From assembly GCF_902459485.1 (NCBI RefSeq), contig NZ_LR699119.1, forward strand, positions 1,736,001 through 1,800,000: 64,000 bases of DNA, read 5' to 3'. Shown here one piece after another: positions 57,471 through 64,000 of the stretch (position 1 is the stretch's first letter; every line of letters starts with the position of its first letter). A model generated the notes under the pieces. It was not told the origin of the DNA. It did no database searches and worked only from the letters and a program-made list of their open reading frames with translations. This stretch comes from Aquicella siphonis. GTDB taxonomy: Bacteria; Pseudomonadota; Gammaproteobacteria; DSM-16500. The position numbers and the translations under genes were made by a program.

Positions 57471-58550
57471 TCATATCCGGTTAAAACAAACGCGCGCATT
57501 TTCCAGCAATCTTTCGATAACCAGCGGATCAATCACTGCCTCGTCTTTACCATGCTCAAAGACACCCCCCAGGATCAGCCTGTCACGCCAGGGATATAAT
57601 TTGACCCAGTAATCTGTTTCTCCCGGCAGCGAATGGTAAAGAGAGTAATCTATGCCAGGCTGCGGCTTGAAATATATCAAGTGTCCGCGCACGGGGCGAA
57701 AGCTAGTATCGTTAAAGAGTATTTTTGACCCCATGCTGGTGCAATTAAAGATAATTTTTTCATTCAACCCGCTTATGTCACGCACACTTTCAAATTTTCG
57801 CTGATGAAACAAGACGCCTCTTGATAGCAGTCTGGCATAGAGATCTTCTATAAATATTTTTCCATCTATCCCCAGCTCTCGCGTTTGTATGCCGGCTTTA
57901 ATTAAACCGTTATTAAAATGCACTCTCACTCTTTTCTTTCTCATTTGCGTCTTTTTAAATTTCTCGGATTTCAGTTCGCTTGCACTCTCGGCTTCAAAAT
58001 GATAATCCGTGATAAATTTCACACCCGATAATTCCGGACGCTCTGATTGCGCCATTGCCAGGAAACGCTGACTGGAAATCGCGAATAAATGATTTAACAA
58101 CTCTGACTGGACAGCAGACATGTCTGCGCGCACTGTTGGCGCGCTAAAAATCCCGGCTGCGACGTTGGAAGTCAAATGCGGAGAAAATGCGTCTGCATAA
58201 ATGTTGACACGACAGCCTTGAGCTAAAAGGTCATACGCAGTCGTGATGCCAATGATTCCCGCCCCCAGCACAGCGATGGCGTCAGGCCGGGATAACTCTG
58301 GGTGGTTGTTTTGTTCCTGACGGAGAATGCCCATCGCTTCCTGCGAACCGCCCCAGCATAATGACAAACCCGAACCGCCATAACCATAATTATGTATGAT
58401 GAGCTTGTCACTCAGATATTCCGCTTGCAAACGCACGCCTGATGTGCGGAACGGCCGTATACCCACATTCAAACCCATGATTTGGGCAGAGGAAAAATCC
58501 GGCGCAACTAAAAACACATCTTCAACCGGTTCGTTGACTGGTGATTGCAT
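57471..58550 (-). CDS. DAO-like FAD oxidoreductase, apparently circularly permuted
   Basis: 359 aa, ATG at 58550 with AGGAG 10 nt upstream. The N-terminus carries the block that ends normal D-amino-acid oxidases: GIRPFRTSGVRL (about 31-42), HNYGYGGSGLSL (53-64) and WGGSQEAMGIL. Then comes the FAD P-loop VLGAGIIGITTAYDLL (94-109), VNIYADAFSPH and VAAGIF, which normally start the protein. It ends at VFEHGKDEAV..LLENARVCF, the segment that in ordinary DAOs directly precedes RPxR, and the stop follows. So the order is C-block, N-block, middle. Reaction presumably oxidative deamination or a related amine oxidation; substrate not known. No signal peptide. Confidence 0.85.
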   Translation of the reverse strand: MQSPVNEPVEDVFLVAPDFSSAQIMGLNVGIRPFRTSGVRLQAEYLSDKLIIHNYGYGGSGLSLCWGGSQEAMGILRQEQNNHPELSRPDAIAVLGAGIIGITTAYDLLAQGCRVNIYADAFSPHLTSNVAAGIFSAPTVRADMSAVQSELLNHLFAISSQRFLAMAQSERPELSGVKFITDYHFEAESASELKSEKFKKTQMRKKRVRVHFNNGLIKAGIQTRELGIDGKIFIEDLYARLLSRGVLFHQRKFESVRDISGLNEKIIFNCTSMGSKILFNDTSFRPVRGHLIYFKPQPGIDYSLYHSLPGETDYWVKLYPWRDRLILGGVFEHGKDEAVIDPLVIERLLENARVCFNRI

Positions 58551-58889
58551 ATTTTGTCTGCTCCTGATTTTTCGTCTGTTATATTCTGCTCTATTCTGCG
58601 TGATTATGCCTGACAAATCGAGGCTATTTACCGAACCGTGCCTGTCAAATAAACATCCGCCCAGGATGGGCAAATATTGTACCTCAGAATTTCCATGGCA
58701 ATTTCCATCCCCGGAATTTCAGTAAAAAAATATATGAAAATTATCCGCTATCAATTACCCGTCCTCAGTGTTGTGATACAGCTTACCAAGAAATGAATTT
58801 TAGGTATGACGACATACATGAATCAATCCTGATGTATTCCTGATTTGTCCAGGATTTCATGTTATGCAGTCAGAAATTGATGCGAGGGA

Positions 58890-59327
58890 ATGATGCCGGC
58901 GATACAAGAATTTTGTGATATTTTTTGTCTGGACAGTCAGGGTTTATCCCGAAAGGAAAAATTAATATTGGAAGCAGACTTGTTCGTGCAAGTCTGCCGG
59001 GAGTTGATTGAAATCTTCAGACAGTATTTTCAGAATTATTTCATTTTAATGAATTTCAGTGTTGAAATGGAGAATGCCATGCTAGAGGAAAATTTCTTAC
59101 AGCTGTTAATTAAAGACATCCTGATTTCAGGAGAATATACCGTTGCAGGAATCGCACATTATACAAATATACACGAAGATATTGTGCATGAAGTACTGAT
59201 CGGACGAAACAATTGCCCATCGGCTGCATTTTTAAGGCGAACCATAGAATTGCATCAGTCGGTGAGGCGGGATATCTATCAGCAGATCCGTAAAAAAATC
59301 GCCGACAATTATCTGTCCGCCGCTTGA
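58890..59327 (+). CDS. Unknown 145-aa protein, possible HTH
   Basis: No clear family. N-terminal half helical and acidic; the second half has a helix-turn-helix-like spacing (LISGEYTVAGIAHYTNIHEDIVHEVLIGRNNCPSAAFLRRTIELHQSV), close to XRE-type or transposase-linked HTH, and a basic C-terminus. A GAGGGA lies directly before the first ATG; the second ATG (58893) is equally possible. It could be a small regulator. Flanking gaps of about 210-340 bp hold no further gene I can support. Confidence 0.72.
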   Translation: MMPAIQEFCDIFCLDSQGLSRKEKLILEADLFVQVCRELIEIFRQYFQNYFILMNFSVEMENAMLEENFLQLLIKDILISGEYTVAGIAHYTNIHEDIVHEVLIGRNNCPSAAFLRRTIELHQSVRRDIYQQIRKKIADNYLSAA

Positions 59328-59536
59328 ATCAAGAAAAGCACAGATTATCAATCCAGCCATGTCCGCTAGTAATAAAAATGAACGTCTTCTAAAACTGCTG
59401 TCAAATGAATATGATTACGGTGTCTCAATAGTGTATTTAAATTCATCATTTGCCAAGCCTGTCTCACGGAATTGACACGTTTCATGGAAAGAGCCTAGGA
59501 TATTATTGAAAGACACAGCATTCATCGGGGTGCCGC

Positions 59537-60934
59537 ATGCCTGATCTATATGTCAATCCCGTGACAGGCAATAACGAACCAGGACGTGGTAATTCCTCAG
59601 ACGATCCCTTGCGCACTATTACTTTTTCCATCGCTGAAGCAGTCCGAAGGTTTGGTTCCGGCTTTTGCACACTCTTTCTAGCGGATGGCCTGTATAATCG
59701 GGCTTTGGGCGAAGAATTTCCCATACTCATTCCGCAAAATATTTCACTTTCCGGCGCCGGTCGCAGCGTCATTGATTATGAGCGCGACCTGACTGACAGG
59801 TTTGATATCTGTTTGCGCGGCGGAAGAGAACTTTCCAACCTGACGATTCAAGGCTACCCCAGAGCTTCCGGAGCATGTGCGACCAGCATAGCCATCAGCG
59901 TGACAGGTGATAATGCTTATTTGCATAATCTCATAATACAGCCGCATCCATCGGTATCACCGGATGAAAAAGTGTTTGATTATGCGATTTACACCAATGA
60001 TCTCAACACACGAATAGAAAACACCGCTATCAGCGGATGCGGCATCGGCATCTATTGCAGTGGCGAGGCAGCCATCAGTCATTGCACCTTTAATGATAAT
60101 GTCACTGCCATATCCATGAGTTTTGGCGGCTGTGTCGTATCAGACTGTGATTTTGAGTCGGGTAACATCTGCGGCGTGGGTGTATCCTGCCCTTCATTGA
60201 GCAAGGTATTAAACTCACGGTTCAACGGTTGTCAGTCAACGGGTATCGGGGTTGGATACGATGACTTGTCTGACTCCCCTCCCGCTGATAAACCATTGAT
60301 CAGTCAGAATCGGTTTGACGTTCCTACCTACTACGGAATCATTTGCGGCTCGGAAGCCGTGATAGAAAACAATCAGTTCTCAGTATCGTCGCCCGCCGGC
60401 AGCGCGATCATCATGGGCAAAGTCGAGCGGCATACCCGTGTGAACACGGCACACCCTGAAATCAGAAATAATGTATTCATGCGAACAACCTCGCCGCCAT
60501 GGCGTGTATTTCATCCTCTTGTCGCTATTTATGAAGCCTGCAATCCCTTATTTGAACAAAATGAATTTACTGTAGACGGCGCCTATCAGACTACTCTGCT
60601 CAGCATCAATCACGATGCAAATCCTGATCTGGGCGGCGGCGCATGGGGCAGCCTGGGACAAAATCATTTTCTGAGCGGATGGATAGAAGTACAGAATGAC
60701 GCTGATTCCATTCCACGTGATATTTATGCGCAAAATAACTTTTGGCGCTACGTGCCGCCCCGTCATGGCCCCGACGTGTATACACCCGGTGATTATTTCA
60801 TTAATCCGGACGACGCGGCAGTGCGGGTTCATACTGAAGGAGCTGAGCATATATATATAAATGAGCATACCTATAGTGGTACCTGTAGTCGCGCATCGAT
60901 TGTTCGGAACACGGTATTCGACGTTTCCGGCTGA
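59537..60934 (+). CDS. DUF1565/right-handed beta-helix repeat protein
   Basis: 465 aa. The start VNPVTGNNEPGRGNSSDDPLRTITFSIAEAVRRFG, and IPQNISLSGAGRSVIDYERDL, match DUF1565, followed by repeated parallel-beta-helix coils (ISHCTFNDNVTAISMSFGGCVVSDCDFESGNICGV; NSRFNGCQSTGIGVGYDD; NQFSVSSPAG). Many Cys and Asn occur in the coils. No classical signal peptide, although this fold is usually in surface or extracellular proteins. Its last 74 nt overlap the next gene in another frame, and the three genes 59537-62189 look like one operon. Confidence 0.85.
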   Translation: MPDLYVNPVTGNNEPGRGNSSDDPLRTITFSIAEAVRRFGSGFCTLFLADGLYNRALGEEFPILIPQNISLSGAGRSVIDYERDLTDRFDICLRGGRELSNLTIQGYPRASGACATSIAISVTGDNAYLHNLIIQPHPSVSPDEKVFDYAIYTNDLNTRIENTAISGCGIGIYCSGEAAISHCTFNDNVTAISMSFGGCVVSDCDFESGNICGVGVSCPSLSKVLNSRFNGCQSTGIGVGYDDLSDSPPADKPLISQNRFDVPTYYGIICGSEAVIENNQFSVSSPAGSAIIMGKVERHTRVNTAHPEIRNNVFMRTTSPPWRVFHPLVAIYEACNPLFEQNEFTVDGAYQTTLLSINHDANPDLGGGAWGSLGQNHFLSGWIEVQNDADSIPRDIYAQNNFWRYVPPRHGPDVYTPGDYFINPDDAAVRVHTEGAEHIYINEHTYSGTCSRASIVRNTVFDVSG

Positions 60935-61667
60935 GGAAAATAATCTCCACGGCGCGATGCCTATCCTGTCTGCCGCCATTCGTTCTCCCACGTCAAAAAA
61001 ATACATGCTCCCGACGATAGACCACGAGCACGGTACCCGCAGACCAGTGGAAGAAATCATGGACATGTTCCATCCCGAATCAAGACTGGCTTACACTTCT
61101 CGTTCAAACGTAAACCAAATATGGCGCAACAGCGGTATTCGTTTTTTATTAACCGGCATCGTGGATGAAATGATAGACAGCCTGTCAGCCGATCTGATTC
61201 CAGCAGAACAGCGCGGCACGCCTCAGTTGCAGCGAATGAATTATCCCAATGCGATCAATATTTATTTTTGCAGGGATCTGGAAGGCGCCAGAGGAAGGAC
61301 CCGATATGATGTCCATCCCGACAGGCCCGCGCAAAAAGGGTTGGCCATTGTTTCAGACGGCTGGCATCTGGATGAAGAAAGGTTTACCAGGGAAGAATCC
61401 TGGATAAGCGACATGATCATCATCGCGCATGAACTAGGACACGCATTGACTCTTCCTCATATGCCGCAAGCAAAAAATCTCATGTATGGAAACGGTTCGA
61501 CATTTGATGCCGTTGAATTGACGCCCGTCCAGGCATTGATTGCAAAACAGCACGGGAAGCGCTATGCCGCGCCCTGGTTCCGCCACATTGTGGACGAAGA
61601 CAATTTTAGGGTCGCCGAAATTCCCTATGCAAGACATTATTTGGGTGAACGCATTCCTGAATTTTAG
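60861..61667 (+). CDS. Metzincin zinc metalloprotease (pappalysin/M43-like)
   Basis: 268 aa. It opens MSIPIVVPVVAHRLFG, close to the IPVVxHV edge strand of M43-type domains, so the start within the upstream gene is probably genuine; an upstream GAAGGAGC is distant. The active site reads HELGHALTLPH (190-200), with Thr in the usual Gly position of HExxHxxGxxH, and a Met-turn LMYG (about M208). The arrangement of His190, Glu191, His194 and His200 is complete. No signal peptide. It overlaps the beta-helix gene by 74 nt and is 9 nt from the HEAT gene. Confidence 0.87.
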   Translation: MSIPIVVPVVAHRLFGTRYSTFPAEENNLHGAMPILSAAIRSPTSKKYMLPTIDHEHGTRRPVEEIMDMFHPESRLAYTSRSNVNQIWRNSGIRFLLTGIVDEMIDSLSADLIPAEQRGTPQLQRMNYPNAINIYFCRDLEGARGRTRYDVHPDRPAQKGLAIVSDGWHLDEERFTREESWISDMIIIAHELGHALTLPHMPQAKNLMYGNGSTFDAVELTPVQALIAKQHGKRYAAPWFRHIVDEDNFRVAEIPYARHYLGERIPEF

Positions 61668-61676
61668 GATATTCTC

Positions 61677-62189
61677 ATGAAAGAAAACGCACCTCAACAA
61701 GCGTTAAGACACAAAGTGCTTGAAATTCTGGATCATACAGAAATCAGCGCCACAGACGCCGCCGATATGTCTCTGCTGGGTGAAGAAGGCGGCCGCATAC
61801 TAATGGAAATCGCAAACGGCACACTGCAAACCAGCCGTTATCAACGCGGCAACGCCGTCTACCTTCTTGGCCTGCTCAAAAACGATAGACACGAACATTG
61901 CCTGCTGAGTGTGCTGACCAAATCCGAAGAAGATCGCCTGAAAATACTTGCCATACGCGCCCTCGGTAAAACCGCCACCCGCAATGCCGCGCAAGCACTC
62001 GCCCACCTCATAAAAAGCGGCAAGTCAACGTTGCCGCAAGTGCAATCCGCCATCGCGACGCTGGGCGACATAGGCGGCGCCGAAGAGTTAAAACTGTTGG
62101 AAAACTATCACACCGGTCATATTGACCCTCTCATCCGCTGCAGCATCGAATCAGCCATGATATCGATACGGCAGCGCATTCGCGGCTAA
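61677..62189 (+). CDS. HEAT-repeat protein
   Basis: 170 aa of tandem helical repeats of the PBS-lyase/HEAT kind: YQRGNAVYLLGLLKNDRHEHCLLSVL, RLKILAIRALGKTATRNAAQALAHLI, and LPQVQSAIATLGDIGGAEELKLLENY. A non-repeat start (about 30 residues) precedes them. It should be a binding scaffold. Being third in the unit with the beta-helix and metzincin genes suggests an accessory role, but the partner is unknown. Confidence 0.85.
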   Translation: MKENAPQQALRHKVLEILDHTEISATDAADMSLLGEEGGRILMEIANGTLQTSRYQRGNAVYLLGLLKNDRHEHCLLSVLTKSEEDRLKILAIRALGKTATRNAAQALAHLIKSGKSTLPQVQSAIATLGDIGGAEELKLLENYHTGHIDPLIRCSIESAMISIRQRIRG

Positions 62190-62431
62190 CATCCGGAAGT
62201 TTCATTATCTTGCTTATGCGCCCCAACCCATACCTACAACCTCCAGGCACAGACTGCACCACAACAGGGTTTATATTCTCAAGACATGCGATTTGTTATC
62301 CTGATTAAATAATCCTGTCTGTCCGGGACCCGCTTTCTTCTTTCTCTCATCAGGTGTATCAAATTCCCGCTTTTTCGGGTATATACTATTTGACTAAATA
62401 CTAAATATAACAATAACCGAGCGACAGACAC

Positions 62432-64000
62432 ATGAACATGCCAGCCACGACCGTATTACTATGCAGCTTACTCTTGACATCCTCTCTTATCGCCGCACCC
62501 GCTCAATATACTGGATCCGACGCGCACAAACGCTACATTATCGTGCACAATGACATGCCTATGACTGTTTATCCAGTGATCGAATCGCCTGAAAACGGCA
62601 ACTGCAGTCCCGGATCCACCTCGGTCAATCGAATCATTGTTCCATCAGGTGTACGCAACGGCCAGACAATCAAAATCTATATGCCCGATAAATGCTGGTA
62701 TAACGCCGGGCGCGTCCTGATCTTCACACCGGAGATAGAGCCATTTGAAAGCCGCATTGGCGCCGATCAGCGCACCCAGAAAGGACTTGCTGCCGCCTGT
62801 TATGATATCAGCCAGGGACAGAACGATGAAAAACCGGCCGTCTGTTATACCGGAAAAGCCAAGGCCAGTTATCCGCTGGACAGCCCCGCCCAGTTAACAG
62901 AATATACCTTTGACGCTGATGATCCGGTCACCGGCAAAAAATCACCCGACCCTGATAAAGGACGCTTGATGACGGACATTGATATTTCCTATGTTGATGA
63001 AACTTTTTTGCCTGTCGCCATGGCTATTGATACGGGAGGGCTGGCGGGATACATGGGAACAGCGCTCTCTTATGACATATTTGACCAGCGTATTATGAAT
63101 TTTCTTCAGCGCACAGGCTGGTCTTCCTTTGCTGCTTATACGCAAAACAATTGGCAAAATAACGCTTTCCACGATCTCATCCCTTTTTCCTATCACACCA
63201 TGGGCGGTTATAACCTGCTTAACAGCGTCAACACCAAAGCCACCTCCAGTTTATACAAACCCGCCTCTGGTGAAGCCTACCTGATTGAAAAACTGAATGT
63301 GAATGAAAAATATCAACCATCCAATCCTTCCATGGCAGCTCTGGCTGCGCGCTGGAAACTATGGCTGCCGCCCAATAATCCCTGTGCTTCCGCCGTGGTT
63401 CCCGCCAGTCCCGCGCTTGACCAGAAAGCTTTTTGCGAGGATTTTCGGGCTACCGTGAAATGGGTCTGGGACACTTATCAAGAATTCAAATCCCGTGATC
63501 CCAATTATTGCAAATTTATTGGCGGCGACGCGAAGCCCTATGAAATTGATGAAACCGTGTGCCTGATGGAACATATTATTGGCTATACACAAGGCCCGGA
63601 TGGCGGCCGCCTGCCCGAAAGCGTGCAGGCATTATTGAGAGGAGTGCCGTGGAATGACGAAACCAGCGGCAAACCGCTTTATCAATATAACAAGTGGTTA
63701 TTGTTTTGGGCCGCTTACGACAGCGCATACAATCTCAACCCGTTTACACGCCTGATTCATGATACCAAAGACGGCATCAATGCAATCGCCTACTCATTTT
63801 CAATTGATGACAAATATGGAAATTTCAGAGATGAAGGCACCGGCTTGATCATCAATATCGGCGGCGACAGCTATTTGCCCAATAAAACTCCTTACGACCC
63901 TTACCAGCAATATTTCGTCACCTGGGCTGCCAATAACTGGGATCACGCAGTCATCTGCGGCAGGACTATCGAGATCAATAAACGCCAAGGTAATTCACGT
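62432..64000 (+). CDS. Exported protein of unknown function, partial (C-terminus off window)
   Basis: 523 codons are open to the last base. Signal peptide MNMPATTVLLCSLLLTSSLIAAPA. The following segment (YIIVHNDMPMTVYPVIESPENGNC, then PDKCWYNAGRVLIF) is beta-rich and reminiscent of thaumatin-like or GH64 beta-sandwich openings, but I am not sure. Later Trp/Tyr/Asn-rich stretches (WSSFAAYTQNNWQNN) and an AVICGR end are consistent with a carbohydrate-active or adhesive secreted protein. Eight or more Cys suggest disulphides. Upstream 62190-62431 holds no gene; an AT-rich TTGACT/ATATAAC stretch may be its promoter. Confidence 0.7.
   Translation, partial: MNMPATTVLLCSLLLTSSLIAAPAQYTGSDAHKRYIIVHNDMPMTVYPVIESPENGNCSPGSTSVNRIIVPSGVRNGQTIKIYMPDKCWYNAGRVLIFTPEIEPFESRIGADQRTQKGLAAACYDISQGQNDEKPAVCYTGKAKASYPLDSPAQLTEYTFDADDPVTGKKSPDPDKGRLMTDIDISYVDETFLPVAMAIDTGGLAGYMGTALSYDIFDQRIMNFLQRTGWSSFAAYTQNNWQNNAFHDLIPFSYHTMGGYNLLNSVNTKATSSLYKPASGEAYLIEKLNVNEKYQPSNPSMAALAARWKLWLPPNNPCASAVVPASPALDQKAFCEDFRATVKWVWDTYQEFKSRDPNYCKFIGGDAKPYEIDETVCLMEHIIGYTQGPDGGRLPESVQALLRGVPWNDETSGKPLYQYNKWLLFWAAYDSAYNLNPFTRLIHDTKDGINAIAYSFSIDDKYGNFRDEGTGLIINIGGDSYLPNKTPYDPYQQYFVTWAANNWDHAVICGRTIEINKRQGNSR

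Overview
The window is a chromosomal segment of a gammaproteobacterium. Gene order (rnpB-mraZ-dcw cluster, rsmI/yraN/diaA/dolP, sspAB next to rplM-rpsI, grpE-dnaK-dnaJ-greA-rlmE-ftsH-glmM, recN-fur-bamE-rnfH-ratA-smpB) is classically gammaproteobacterial. A eukaryotic-like protein kinase directly after ftsZ, several unrecognised proteins of about 350 aa or less, and moderate GC with short intergenic gaps suggest Legionellales, perhaps a Coxiellaceae/Aquicella-like organism. That taxonomic guess is inference. MurE carries the DNPR motif, so the peptidoglycan should contain meso-diaminopimelate.

Layout. 1-17.3 kb (minus strand): division and cell-wall cluster mraZ-rsmH-ftsL-ftsI-murE-mraY-murD-ftsW-murG-murC-murB-ftsQ-ftsA-ftsZ. 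A 10-bp-periodic MraZ-box array and rnpB lie upstream, and murF, ddl and lpxC are missing from their usual places. The cluster ends in a partial Ser/Thr kinase gene that runs off the window. 17.8-22.5 kb: two unknown small genes, a family-2 glycosyltransferase, rsmI, then yraN-diaA-dolP on the other strand. 22.6-29.7 kb (accessory): a soluble PAS-PAS hybrid histidine kinase divergent from a one-module non-ribosomal peptide synthetase (C-A-PCP) followed by its own thioesterase-like gene.

29.7-46.8 kb: housekeeping. It holds sspAB, tRNA-Gln(CTG), rpsI-rplM, an HU-like protein with a basic tail, glmM, ftsH, rlmE, greA, the dnaKJ-grpE chaperone set with a readable sigma-32-type promoter, nadK-recN, fur, bamE, rnfH-ratA and smpB. 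46.9-64 kb: accessory and envelope genes. These are an unknown 344-aa protein, two small secreted proteins, an MscS channel, a large exported alpha/beta hydrolase, a CHMI-like tautomerase, a PhoB/PhoR-like pair whose kinase has no membrane segment, an SDR enzyme, an Hsp20 with its own sigma-32-like promoter, a PspC protein and a D-amino-acid-oxidase-like flavoprotein. Last come an unknown gene, a beta-helix/metzincin/HEAT-repeat trio and the start of an exported protein that leaves the window.

The most unusual observations are: (i) the DAO-like flavoprotein at 57471-58550 appears to be a natural circular permutation, with the family's C-terminal block in front of the N-terminal FAD motif; (ii) the beta-helix/metzincin/HEAT operon, whose first two genes overlap by 74 nt; (iii) the self-contained one-module NRPS plus thioesterase next to a hybrid kinase; (iv) a MITE-like element at 56319-56566 with 21-bp inverted ends and a 10-bp flanking duplication, with a second, end-truncated copy after recN. 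No transposase, CRISPR array or rRNA was found.
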